Shown here: in pieces, positions 12,452 to 24,356 of the stretch
Position numbering within the stretch: the stretch's first letter is position 1
Layout of the letters: each line of letters starts with the position of its first letter
Source: Symbiodinium natans
Taxonomy: Eukaryota; Sar; Dinophyceae; Suessiales; Symbiodiniaceae
DNA length: 64,000 nt
NCBI GenBank assembly: GCA_905221605.1
Contig: CAJNDS010001236.1
Span: 302,001-366,000, forward strand
Reading direction: 5' to 3'
Translations under genes and position numbers: made by a program
Notes under the pieces: generated by a model
Database searches by the model: none
What the model saw: only the letters and a program-made list of their open reading frames with translations
What the model was told of the DNA's origin: nothing

Positions 12452-12569
12452 TGCTGTTCACACCAAAAGCCTTACGAAACTCGTGTCTTTAGTGGAACTA
12501 AAAATTGTGTCGGGGGCCACAGGGCCGAAAATGTGCTCCAGACGCTCCGGAGCATGAGTTTAAAGACGT

Positions 12570-14658
12570 CTAAAGAAGCTTCACGATCTCCTTTTCGAAG
12601 GACAGCGGCGACTGCAGGATGAGCATTGAACCCGGGGGTCGTGGAAGCCCTACATGGCCGATTCCGTCATAGTCCCTTCTTCGCATGCTTAACCGGGTAT
12701 GTAAAGGGCCGAAGCTGAAGTCAGAGACACCAAAACAATTTAGTTCAAGAGGCCAGAACTTAGAGAACTGAGCGTTGAACCCGAATACTTCCCGGGCCTG
12801 CTGCGGTCCGAAGCGCGCAACGGGCTGTCCCTGGCGATCCTTGCTCTACAGGTCCGTACAGTACAAATCTATATTCGTAAGAGCTGAATATGGATGTTTG
12901 GAAACCCATATTGCGTCATAACGACCAAACTTGCACGTCGTCTTTTGCGGCATCAGGTGGAGAGAGGTTGTGCGTGAGTGCGTAAAGTGTAAAGGCTCCA
13001 GGCTCCTCTGCGAATGACTGGCGGTTTGAACGAGTTGTTGCGTTCAATGCATAGCCGAGCAGCCACAAGGAACTTGGCAAAGTTCCACTTGATGTCGCTT
13101 CCCAACCTCGGGGAACCCTTGTGGCCCTTGTGCTTGGTCTGGCCACAGTGTGCTGAAAGCCTACACAAAACAACGCTCGGATGGAAGCATTTCTCCCTTT
13201 CGGTTCTTGAGGAAGGTGTACAGGGGAGCCTGAGACGGAGAGGAGAACTGGGAGAACTCCTCGGCTCTCCTCAGCTCTGCGGCCTCGTTCTCACCGTTGA
13301 CGTCGATCTTCGCGAAGAGCGGAAAGGTGTCCGGGCACTTGGATTGGGCGAAGGCCTGCCGTCGCAGGCCGCAGAGCTCCCAGAAGGCATCCGACGCACA
13401 AACTCGACACCCTCTGGTTTTGAAGACGTCCGCCTTCACCTCGGCATTGGTGCCCGGCTCCTGACGCCAAACCATTGCGATGTGTTGTGAATTAGTTGTG
13501 ATGTGCATTGAGTCGGTCTAGACCTGCCTGGCCACCAAATTGGTTGCAAGGAAAGCCCAGTACCTGTGGGCTCCAGAGAAACATCATGCTGCACTATGGG
13601 GATTCTTTGTATGCTGTGCGTGCAAGACTGGATTCTTGACTAGACATTCCCAATCGAACTTACCAGCAAAGCGCAACGATGTAACCCGAATCATTTCATG
13701 CCTTAACAACTGCATATCATATCATATCTCCGATAGGCATTCCACAACATGCCTACTGTGAGTCATTGTCTGGTGCTGTCGGCCTACGTCGTGCCTGCAA
13801 AGAACTTATTGCGACGCAGTGCATTGTCGCGATCGCTTCATGAACTGTCGCGGTGCAGGCCAGTGCAAGCTTGGAGAGGGAATGGCGAAACACTTTCTGT
13901 TTTGCAGATGCTTGCGGCACGTTGACACCCTTCGAAGGGTAACCCACCCAATCCCGAACGCCAACCGAGTTTCTAGATAACCTTGGCGCCGGACCTCGAA
14001 TCCTCGAGATCGGTACTTGCCATACAGCTCACACCTGAGCTCTCAACGTTCGGCATCTAAAGTTCAGAAGGCGACTTGCTACAGGACAGTACAGAATTGG
14101 TAAGTCAAGGACAACTCAGCGTAGTTGGACTTGGTCAAACCTGTTTGCTTTCAGCATTCACAGCGCAGTGGCTTCATTGGTTCTTGAATGCTTCGCCTCA
14201 TTTGCTTGCCAGATTGACGATGAGCACAACCTTGCCGGCGTACTCGTTCAGGGACACTTCTTGGCCGTCGATGTTTTGAACCTGCTTCGAGAGTTGGCCC
14301 CCTATAAGGATCTTCTTCAGCGACTCAGTGGAGGCGAACAGAGCAACAACATCTCGACCTTGCTTAGGCCTAGCTTAGGCCTAGGCCCGGAAGTCGTAAA
14401 TGCTGTCGCCCTGCACTTCCTGCAGTTGCGATTGAAACCGCAAAGCTGCACGAGACGACCCTGGCCTGGTCGGACAATGAAACCCGATAAACCCAAACGA
14501 GCCCCTGAGGCGGACAACTCCAACTCCGAGACATCACCGACACAACGCGCTACAGTACACATCAGTACACCCCACACGCCGAGAACCTTCCGAAAACTAT
14601 TCTGAACCTGATTGAGGTCACAGCACACGTCAGGAGCCTTGCTGCCGCCCCCACCCAT
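12570..14658 (-). CDS. Glutathione peroxidase, 12 exons, probable selenoprotein
   Basis: Reduces hydrogen peroxide or lipid hydroperoxides. Exons: 14658-14629, 14419-14387, 14281-14197, 14140-14113, 14034-13995, 13563-13528, 13460-13428, 13355-13284, 13229-13177, 13106-13064, 12839-12798, 12611-12570. They total 537 nt, exactly 179 codons with stop (178 residues), a normal length for the family. Family blocks appear in order: IDGQEVSLNEYAGKVVLIVN, then LASK-TGA-GLTKSNYAEL, ELYGKYRSRGFE, VLGFPCNQFGGQEPGTNAE, FPLFAKIDVNGENEAPLY, SDIKWNFAKFLVDRQGQPV and SFEKEIVKLL. The tetrad Gln (NQFGGQ), Trp and Asn (KWNF) is present. At the catalytic Cys/Sec position the codon is TGA (14200-14198). Seven introns start GC and four GT; all end AG. 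The N terminus MGGGGSK matches the N-myristoylation pattern (Gly2, Ser6, Lys7), suggesting membrane association. The alternative of a GA donor before TGA would give Cys but delete the invariant Gly. Confidence 0.85.
14198..14200 (-). other. In-frame TGA at the peroxidase active site (candidate Sec codon)
   Basis: Sits between AAA (Lys) and GGT (Gly) after splicing, exactly where the Cys or Sec of NVASKCG / NVAS-U-G peroxidases falls. The flanking frame is open and conserved for dozens of residues on both sides. I did not find a convincing SECIS element by eye downstream of 12570. Confidence 0.7.
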
Positions 14659-15168
14659 CAGCTCGCGCGCAACGCCTGGCGATCGCCTGCTCGGTGAGGG
14701 TCCGAGGCCAAGGAAACCCCAGCCCTATGCAAACCTTTGTTCCTTGCCCTATAGAATCGCATGCAAGGGCTCAGGGGTCAGGGGGCACATGAGCACCTTT
14801 TGCGGACTTTTGCCCTCCGCCAGCTGGCACCGGTCTCATTTGAGACGCTTCTGTGCCTTGCGAAGGGTCGCAGAATCCTGGCGCAGGGATCGTCGAGCAG
14901 AAACACTGCTTGGGGGGGGGGGCCGCATCTCAGTGCAGGACCTCAGACAAACATCTGCTGCAGCTGCAGGTGAAGCCATATTCCAGCAGCCTGTGACAAC
15001 TGCATCATTTGCTGCCGCGCAACCTTTTTCTTTCTCAAGAGCTTTGGGATCAACTGAGTGTCCATGTGAGATGGGCCTGCGCCTTCGAGTTTGCACGTCC
15101 GCTTCCTGCTTCGCAGCTGCGCCCCAGAGGTTCTCAGATTCCATCGAGAAAGACAGCGATTATCTTGC

Positions 15169-18100
15169 CTGGTTGACGTAACAGATGCACAGCTCGTCAC
15201 CGGGCGAGATGTTCAACACCTTAACATGCGGCTCCACGCCGCACATGGCAGCACGTGGTTGCATATAAGTCTGAGCCCCGAAGAATTGCTGTGGCCAACG
15301 CCGAGGTGGCAGTCAAGCGGGCTGAGTTTCCAGGAAAGGCCACCTCAACATTCAGAAAAACAATGCAGCTCTTAAGTACAAAAATGCACCGTCACGTACC
15401 GGAAAAGAGTAGCCAAGTCACCTTCATGTTTGGCGCACCTTTGGTGGCACACACTTGGCAGCATGCAGCATGCCGGACTGCCACAGCTGCGCTCCAACTG
15501 CTGTATATTTCTGGCCGAGCAGCAGGAATGGTTCATTCGAGCAACCTTGCTGCGATCAGGATTCGCACTCAGCACTCCATGTGCGATCGACATTGCAAAC
15601 TAGTGGATCGACAGCTGTAGAAGCTATTGCATTCTTGCCACGCGCGGACCTTCTCGCGCAGACCTTCTCAAGTGCTGGTCGAACCAACTGAGCAAGGCAC
15701 CGACGCAAAGAGTGCTGTTCCATGCATGGCAGGCCATGCACCCTGCCAAACAGGTCGGGTTGTGCTAGTGGAGACGAAAGCCTTCTCGACCCAAAACCCT
15801 TCCGCTCTCCACTGCCACATTTACAAGTCCCGGATCTGCAGCCTGCAGCAACTGCTCCAGCGACATTTGGGCAACCTCTGCGGTGGCTTGCGCCATGGCC
15901 GCCTGAGCTTAACCAGTACTTGACGGATGTGGGGGGGGATGGGGAGCTGTTTGGAGGGAGCTGGCTGAGCACTCGCAGAGAACCCAGGTCCCGGACACTT
16001 GCAACTTCCGCATCGTTGCCCTGCTCGGCTGCCTCCGGGACCCGAGCCATCTAATCAAATCTCCCCTCAAAAAGGGGGCCTTTTTTGAGGCTTGGAGATG
16101 TTCAAGACACCTTCATGAGACTGTCCATCGGCTCAGCGTCTGCCCCATCCTGTGCGACATCGGCCTCATCACCTAAGTGGATGAGACTGAGGTTTCCACA
16201 TTATGTCCCTCCGAATCACTACAGCCAGTCCCTCGTAGGAGAAATAGAGGACATGTAGTAGACATGTATCAATGGCTTGACACATGGTATCTGGTCATTG
16301 CAAGCAAGGAACCGAAGATGCCCGTCGTCTCCTGGCTTATTAACAATTCATTTGTTGAATATATGTTTTGAATTTAGGAGCCTGTACCAAGTTGTGCTTT
16401 TGTGTGCTTGTGCGTGATTTTGGCTCTTGATCTGCAAGGCATCTCAGCACGATGCCCCAAAATCCAAAATGCTGCGCATCTCGCACTGCAAATACTTGCG
16501 GCCGAGTGTGTTGCAGTTATCTTCTTGGCAACAATGAACAGAGGAAGACACCGAACGTCTCAGAACATGCTCGTCGTTTTCATCGTTGTGGACTGCGTTC
16601 TGATGACGAGCACTACTTAAGCCAGCCTCGCCCCAGACGCAGCGCATTACCTGAGGCATGGGAAACCCCCCAAACGCTTGACACGCAGACGCGCCATGCA
16701 GCTTTCATGGCCATGACTATCGGACTGAGCTGCCCATTCCTTCTCTCGGAGCAGAGATTCCAATTGCTTGAGCTCAGTCATTGCCTGCGCTGCGCAGGCA
16801 TCTTAATGGTGCAGAGTCTGTTGTTGGGCTTGTAGGGCATTGTAGGGCTGATAGACTCATAGAGTCTTCGTAGAGGCTCATGGGGTTGCGCCGATTGAGC
16901 ACAACCCTTCTTAACAGGTGCAGGGAAGGAGAGGGCCGAGCGGCCGAGCCTGTGGCGTCGAGATGTGGGCCGCCAGTGCTTTGGCCTGCCCCCCCCCCCC
17001 TTTCATTGGGAGCCCAGCTGCTGAATTCAGTTGGCTCAGGATGCGACTCGGTTGATGAGCAGTGGTCCCACGGGCGAGTGCACCTGGCCAGCTGCTACAA
17101 GAAGGTAAGAATCAGCCTCGAAGCTTCGAAGCCTCGAAGCCTCGAAGCCCTGTGAGTCACCCAAATGCGGTACAACTCCTGGCACCCGAGCTCCCTGCGG
17201 AGTGCTTGACATTAAGGAATTACGTTCTTGCCTCGTGTAGAAGTGTTTCCTAGACTTGTAGGAGCTGTACAAGACTAATTTTGAGTCATGGAGTGATGTC
17301 TTCAATTACATATACATGTATGTATATATATATGTACATATCAAGTCTAGAGTTACGGAAGCCATGACCATCAACACCCGATTGCTGAGTCCTGCGGAGG
17401 CTTTCGGCTCGGAGCCTCCAGGTCGATGTTGTTGTACTCCTGGCCCAGAAGCCGAGAAGGCGAGGATGGGAGAGGGGCAGGCTTTGAGTCTGAGAGATTG
17501 TTGAGGTTCCCCCCAGCTCCCCACAAGCACTTTTTGTGCCAAGGCGCAAAGAGCCCCAGTACTTCTGCGAAGAAGCTCGGCCTAACAAGACAGGGCATTG
17601 CCGCCTTCATGACAGTGAGGCCGTCGCCGCAACATGCAGCAGCTCTGCTTCCCCACGCATTGGACCCTCTGAAACCATGGGGATCCAGCCCCGATGCGAA
17701 GAGAGCTCCCACCTCAACAGGTGCTCTCGTGTGGTGCTCTCTTAAGAAGCTTGCGACCCCAAACTGCCCTCTGAAGCTCAACAATCCTCAACTCCTGCGA
17801 TCGTCTAGATGAAGAATCAGAAGTGTTTCTGTCCTTGTTAAGTGTGGAAAATCTATATGTGTATAAAAAAATGTATATATGTTTAAATATATATATATAT
17901 ATATATATATAATTTGGATGTTCATCAAAAGCCAATTCACAGAGTCAGACACAGTACTGCAGTTGAACCTCTTATTTACAGGTAGATTGTTCTGGGCCTC
18001 TGCGGGCGCGTGGGGCTCCAGGGCGGCGCGGAGGAGCGCGGCCGCTTCATGGACCAGGCCGTCCGTGTGCGCCTCTGGAAAAATGGTCCGAGAGCAACTT

Positions 18101-20666
18101 GCGGACATGACTTCAGGAGGAGCGCTGAACGGCCATTTTCATAGATTTGATTGCTTTTGAAACCACCAGGTCAAAGACTGGAACTCTCCGGATGCCGCGC
18201 TTCGTTTAAAGGAGGTATAAAATCCGGGAGAGCGGCATAGAACTCGGCATCCTTGGACCGGCCGGGCGGTGGGCGGCACCTCACAAAAGGCCCCCAAAAC
18301 GCTGTCGGGGGGGTTTTTTTCAGGGGCCCACGTGCACTCGGTTTTGTGGTGCCCATGTTGCCCATGGCGGGGGCCGGACGCTTCCCTGAAAGGGGCATGA
18401 CCTCACGCTGAGTCACTCTGAGCCGGTGTTGAATGCTGTCTTGAAACTGCTGTCATGTCAGACATGAGGCCCAAACAGAAGCACAAGAGCTCCTGCATGA
18501 GTTCCTGCATCACCTGCAAGCAAAGTGGCAAGAGTGGCTGGTAACCTGCATCCCAGTGGTCCCAGGAGGTAGCACTTAGCACTTGATGATCCTATGAGAT
18601 ATTTCCTACGGCCATCGAAAAAGGCTCCATGACATCGAAAGACTATCCTATGCTTTCATCTCTCATCTGTCAGAAATGAAGAAACTCCTGACAGTCATTG
18701 ACAGTCATATGTAGTCACATAGTTCTTCAAGTACCTCTGCTGTCGCTTCCGTGCCTGCGCACCACCTCCAGAGGCCCGCGCTCGGTTCACCAGGAAGGCG
18801 AAGACCTGTGCAAGGAGAGCACATCAGGGAAAGCAGCGCGCGAGAGAGAGAGAGGGAGAAATGGAGAAGCTGAAACTAGCCGAGTAGCATACTTATGGAA
18901 AATTGAGTCTTCATCTCAGCTCACTGATGTTGTATGCTTCTGGCTACCACGTTCACCGCACCACAAAGAGCCGAGAGGAGCCCAGAGCCTGGGCCGCGAG
19001 CAGCAGGGTGTCGGCGTGCTCCAGAGCGTGGTACTTGAAGCGAAGAAGCGGGTGGTCCTCTCTCTACACATGTCTACACGGACATTACCATATCTGTGCG
19101 TCATGGGTTCTCCATGGTTCTCCAATATGGGGGCCCTCCAGAGTCTCTACAGTCTCCAAGTCGTGTGAGTCTGTGACAGAGGCGGTAAGTGCTGTCCTCC
19201 GTCAGGGGCCCGACCTCAGTTGTGTCAAGCGCCATCGCAGCGCAGAGCGCGCAGCTATACAGATGATTGCGCAATGAAACACACCCCAACCGGAAACCTC
19301 GAATGACCCGAGGCGGCACCAACGCCGGTGGGCGGCGCAAAGGAGGTTGTGGGAGTGCTGAAAATGTAAATCTCTGCAAGCCTGGCTCAACTCAAACTCA
19401 GAGACTCAGCTCTACAGCTCTCCAAGGAAATTCTTTTTACAGAAGCAGAGGGCTCTGATTGTGTGCAGCTTGGCCTCGGAGCAATAGATTTCACCACAGC
19501 CTGACAGCTGCTGCCAGACTCGCCAGGCACTCTCCATTCATGGCAGGTGACATTACGCTTCAAGACTGATCTTACTGAGCATCCGGACCTTGCTTGCATC
19601 GCACAACCACAGCCTGTCCTTCCCCAGCACTCTCCTGGATCGTCGGTTCTTTACAGCAAAGAGTTTACCTACACTCATTTTTTTTCGAGGAGCTGTGCTG
19701 CAAAAAGTATTGTGAGCAGTGACATCCGTGACAACGCGTACTGTAGAAAGAAGTTTAGCGGCTCCTGCCATCTAGTTGGCAAGTCCCCCAGGGCGGCGAG
19801 CAGAGGTGCGAAGCGGCTTTCGCCAAACAACACCTGTTGCGTTGCTGCCTTAAACCTGTACGGTGACTTGGCATTCATGAACCCGCTTCAATGTGAAAAA
19901 CACTCGCGGAACTTAATTATCAACACCCCCCCCCCCCCCTGTCCCTCAGTTAAGCACCCTAATTAATCCGGAGGAACAACAGAAGAGACCCTGCCAACCT
20001 AGTCATGCTTCAGCAGGCAGATTCCGGGTTCAGGCGTTAAGTATGCAGTTGCAGAGAGTTGTTGCCTAACTCAGAGACTGGCTGCCATGGGCAGCTCACA
20101 GTGTCAGCTGAGAGAAACATAGCTGCCTCGAGCACAGGCCCTCTGCCAGAGGTTTTTGGGGGCTCTTGACATTTCCAGGCTCCCTTTCTCGACACCCCAT
20201 TCAACAACAGGCCCCACCCCCCCAACAAGACTGCGGCCCCTTAACGCCTGACCCCTCTACAATTCGAAATTTCGGTCCCCTCCAGAGAGATTGAATCAAT
20301 CAGGGAGGGAGGGGGTTGATTCGAAGTCAACATTGATGCAAATTAATTTCAGCATGGTGATTCAAGAAGCACGCTGCTACATGCCTCCAGCTGAAGAGGC
20401 ACGGAGCGCACGAAGCCACAGCAGCGTGCACAAGCAGCAACCTAAGCATGATCCAAGTGAGAATTGGGGATCTGAGTTGGGGCTCTGGTGTCAAAGTGAG
20501 GGTGAAGCCACGCGACGGTTTCCGGAGTGCTGCATGGCAAAGAGAGGCTCCTGAGGACACGGAAAGAGAGCCTTTTCCTAGCCTTCCTGCGAGGTGCACA
20601 CGATGGCGTCCTCGGTGAACATCTCTGTATAGGCGGGGCAGGCAGCGCAGGCGAAGAGCCCGAAGC
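15169..20666 (-). CDS. SET-domain (SMYD-like) protein, scattered exons
   Basis: Predicted protein-lysine methyltransferase. Four exons carry SET landmarks in order. 20666-20587 reads GFGLFACAACPAYTEMFTED (entry strand GFGLFA and the FTED acidic box, GA donor). 15545-15524 reads VARMNHS and ends one base into the next codon at a GC donor. It joins the exon from 15438 (APNMKVTW), restoring NHSCAPN, the SET cofactor/pseudoknot motif. The exon ending at 15169 reads VKVLNISPGDELCICYVNQ, the GEE/DELxxxY box, with a GC donor. Between them, minus-strand stretches near 19.06-18.97 kb (LLRFKYHALEHADTLLLAAQ) and 18.81-18.75 kb (VFAFLVNRARASGGGA) look like exons and may belong here. The long distance between the first and later exons makes one gene likely but not certain. 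Start and stop are unresolved. Confidence 0.7.
15627..16054. other. Overlapping open frames upstream of the SET core
   Basis: On the minus strand an ATG near 15898 opens MAQATAEVAQMSLEQLLQAA, a helical run that continues to about 15770. A different minus-strand frame is open over 15556-16050. One of these may be an exon of the SET gene; neither shows a domain. Confidence 0.3.
16060..18700. other. Mostly unassigned; possible isolated exons and AT repeats
   Basis: A minus-strand stretch near 18.07-18.00 kb encodes AHTDGLVHEAAALLRAALEP and ends at a GC donor, so it is a credible exon of unknown gene. A plus-strand stretch near 17.05-17.10 kb ends in AAG followed by gtaag, a possible canonical donor. 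(TA)n microsatellites lie at about 17312-17341 and 17880-17912. Nothing else was recognised. Confidence 0.35.
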
Positions 20667-20699
20667 CTTTGGGAGGAGTGGCGGCGCGCACCTCTCACA

Positions 20700-22230
20700 G
20701 AAGGAGAGTATTTCTACCATCTGAATTAACTGTCAGAGTGTACAACAAAGATTTTGCCATGTAACAATCCGTGTAGAGAGCCATTGAAGGGCTCCCTTAT
20801 AATTGAGAGCCTCGCAGCCAGCCGGCGGCTTTGGGCCGCCAGGGCCACCACTGGGCACGGCCACCGCAGCCATTTCTGCAAACAGAGAGACGAGGGAGGG
20901 AGAGAGAGAGAGCGAGGGAGAGCACGGGGGGCAGCACCTTTCTTTCTTTGGAAGAAAAAAGCCCTCCGACTTGACTCCACCACATCAAAAGACCATAGGG
21001 GTACAATCTGTAAATGTCAAGCGCCATATGCTCCTGGCACAATCTTGTTGAGTTTAAGCAGCCAAGCACCCTTCTGTCTTCCACGCTTGGCGCCTGCGGG
21101 GCGCCTCGAAGGCAAGCCCACTATGTCGCTGCCATGGGGCACACGGCCATCACGAGGACAGACAAAGGAAAGTGAGCACTGCTGGGGTGCGATTAATTAA
21201 CTTGCTTGGCTTGGGAGTGTGTGCCAATTGTGACGGGTCGAGCTGCGAAGTTCTGAAGTAACTGGGTTTGGGTCGAAGGCTGCCTCCGGAAAACGACTGG
21301 AGGGCTCGAGTCCATTCCCAGGAAGCCATAAATGAGGAGCCAATTGGGGTGTGAAAAACATGTTGCATGATGAGCCGCTATGCACACCATGCAGATCCCC
21401 CCTGCAGGCCCTGGGGGCCTTAGGAGCAGAGCTGCAGACAGACCAAACCTCAGAAGTGCCCAGAAAGGCCTTCTAAGGTAGACTTAAGAGACGAGTGTAA
21501 CAGGCATGCGGCATGCCGGCTGAGGGCGGCACGCCAAGGTCGCTCCTCCCAAGGCAACTCCAGTCCTCTTGCAATGGCAGGGACTCGGTGAGAATACGTA
21601 GACCAGGCAGACAGCAGCCCCCCCACTCAAAGCCATTGTAGGCAGTCATTCATCGCGTTGCTTGAGGTTACTGAACTGGATCTAGCTCTGCGGAAGCAGC
21701 CGTGCTGGGAATAAGCGAATGCCATGGCCGAGGATTGGGGGTATGCACAGCATTTCGCGCAACCTGTCAAAGCTCTCACGCTGCCAGATGATGGCCGGGC
21801 TACCTCCATGATGCTACCAGAAATGACTCTAGTAAACTATAGAAGCCATGATAAACACCTCTGAAGATCTCGTCCCTCTCCTGGGAGTTGGCCGCCGCGT
21901 GGGGCGGCCCACCTGGGAGATGCCCCGGATGCCACGGGCTCCAAGTGGGGAGCCCACAAAGTTCGCGAAGCCCGCGGACCTCGGAGACTCGGAGGCTCTT
22001 CGTAAGATCAGCAGGAGTTGAAGTCTGACATTCGGGGAGGACTTACTAGAAGAACTCTCCCCCTCTCCGTCCCTCGGCGCACCGGATCCAAACACCCAGC
22101 GCCAGAGCTGCCAGCGCCCGCCTCCGTGTCATGGCCTTCATTGACGCCAGCTTCTAGGAACTATGAGTACTATGAGTCTTCACTAATGCGAGAGCTCCAA
22201 AGAAGAGCGCTCCAACATTGAGCTCCCTGC
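20700..22230. other. No recognised gene
   Basis: A purine-rich gagagaga patch lies near 20895-20925. Short open frames occur on both strands, none with a domain signature. Confidence 0.4.
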
Positions 22231-22234
22231 CGCG

Positions 22235-23091
22235 TCAGCACTGCGGGAGTCCCAGATCCCGGAGCCAAAGCACAGCGGAGGGCCACGGTTTTGGACGTGC
22301 GACAGGACGCACACATGCGCCACCATGCGCCCTTGAAGCCTCGCCCGCCCTCCGCCATTTCTCTCTAAAACTCTGGCTCTGCCTGGCTCTGGCGACTTTG
22401 GCCAGTGAGATCCCCTCCAGGCTGTCAGGTTGTGAGACGGTTGAGTAAAGATACAGTTTTGGCACCAAGGCTTTGTGGAGCTTCAGGAGGCTGAGGTCTA
22501 GTCGGACAGCAACTCCTCCGAAGAGCATCTTAAGGCTTAAGGCAACCCAGGTGATCTGGTGATATGGCATTGCGCCGCTGCATTTGCGCAAGCCCAGCAC
22601 TCCATGCCTCTCCAGCCTCCACGTCCGCCTTAAACCGCTGAAAAAGGTGGGCAGGAGGCGGGCAGGAGGCGCTGTGTGGGAGTTGGACTCAAGTGATTCA
22701 AGAGGGCTCTGGCCTGTTCTACCCAAAAAGGCGTGTCTTCTCCGAACCACAAGATACCCATGCTTCTAAGCTGCCGGGCCAGGCCCCGACTTGCCAGCAC
22801 GTCAACAAACAAAAAGGAACAGCAGGTTTCCTTCGACAGAACCCCGACGTGATCCCTTGAGGGTTCAGGGCTTCTCTGCCTTCTATCCTTTTGTTTTATG
22901 TTGCGAATTTCTTTGCCAAGGTGCATCCCACCGGAGTTCAGCCATCTCGCGATAAACTTGCTCGAGGTCCGAGGGCCTCCGAAGCCGAAGTTTCCGAAGA
23001 AAAGCATCGAGGCGAAGTGGCATTCCCTTCGCTTGGCCCCGAACCGAACACTTGGCTGCGGCGCGCGTTCAACTCCCTGAGCCAGACTCAC
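22235..23091 (-). CDS. Possible unknown gene fragments
   Basis: Not recognised. A 171-codon minus-strand open frame spans 22750-22235. Further upstream on the same strand near 23.00-22.91 kb a helical stretch LEQVYREMAELRWDAPWQ is open and could be an exon. Position and strand fit the one-way cluster, but there is no domain, and splice joins were not established. Confidence 0.3.
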
Positions 23092-23399
23092 AACAGCGAC
23101 AGGGACGTGGCACTTTCATATTCCGCCATCACTCTGCTGCTTGCGTTTGACTCTTGCCACCAGAGCTCCCTTCCATCTCTACGTAGCAGTGGCGGCTTCC
23201 CGCCTGCAAGGTGACCGACGCACACTCCTGCAGGTACCTGATGCGACTGTTCCTCCAAACTGCTCCAAGAGTTCTGGAAATGTCCCGAAATGCTTTGTTT
23301 TTGTTTGCTTGCTTTGGTTTTCTAGCTCCTTTGGCTCTGTGATGTGCTTTTTGTTTTGGTTGATTTGGTCGTTTCATTGCTAAGATTTAGTGAATGCAA

Positions 23400-24350
23400 T
23401 GAAAGCCCTTGAACGCACTAGACACGTGATGCATTTCTCGTAGTGCTTGTACAATGCAACACGTCTTACAAATCAAAGGAAGGGTTGTGAAGTGGGGAAA
23501 GCAGAAGACTGAACATCTTGCAGTTTTCGCAGGTTTTCTATCGCCCGAATAATTGGATTTATCTCAATACTGTATGGCCGTTCCGAGACAAATATACCAT
23601 TCATCCGTTTCGCAGAACAGTGTGCTTCTCTCGGCTTTTCAACTGCAAACTGTGCTTCTCTTCGGCAAAGCATATACAGTAATGGCATACCCAATTGCGG
23701 GCTTCAGGATATTTGGGGTACCCTCAACCTTGCAAGGGGCCCGACATGCAACCTGAACTACAATGGCCACTCGTAGGCTACAAAGGCCACCTGGAAGCCA
23801 CGACAAAACAAAACGGCAAAGACGCCGTCCCTACTTCTGAGGGCGGCGCAAGGACGCAACAGCACAAGGGGAAAGCGAGAAGCACCCATGCTCATTGGCC
23901 GTAATGGGTACCCAAAACAGTCGTATAAGCAGTTCCTTTTAAAGCTTTTAACTGTCTTCAGGCATGAATATTGGTATTCATTCAAACAGTTTAGTTTATT
24001 TTGCACGGTTTCAAACAGCGCTCGCTCCCGGCTGGACTGGAGGGCACGTGCTACTTAAATAAGCTTACGCTTAGCACGCCTACCTGCAAATAGCGGTCTC
24101 GTAATTGAACTCTTACGTGAATATGTAATTCGCATGCAGAAAGTATTTGCTCGGCGTGGAACGAAATCAGGTCCTTCGTTTTGATTTTGTACTCGCAATT
24201 CGTTCTAGTAAATGATCAATACTTGGCTTACTAAATGTGCTACTAATTCCTAAACAAAGCACACGTTGCTCAGAAAAGACACAGACACTAGTTGCCTAGG
24301 GAAATTAGGGACTCCCTCAAAACAAAAAACTGAATTGTCTATTTCGTACA
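23400..24350. other. AT-richer spacer, no recognised gene
   Basis: Noticeably more AT-rich than its surroundings, with no conserved block in any frame. It lies just beyond the stop of the repeat protein at 24357 and so could hold its 3' UTR. Confidence 0.4.
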
Positions 24351-24356
24351 TATAGA

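Noticed and set aside
12300-12569. A SECIS element downstream of the peroxidase
   Set aside because: ATGA words occur (near 12424 and 12381), but I could not fold a convincing k-turn plus apical AA structure by eye; left open rather than called.
13161-13508. Thioredoxin-like protein
   Set aside because: First impression from FPLFAKIDVNGEN; exon joining shows it is the middle of the glutathione peroxidase.
14197-14200. TGA as a stop making the peroxidase a pseudogene
   Set aside because: All downstream exons are conserved, in frame and end in the family C terminus; the TGA is exactly at the Cys/Sec position.
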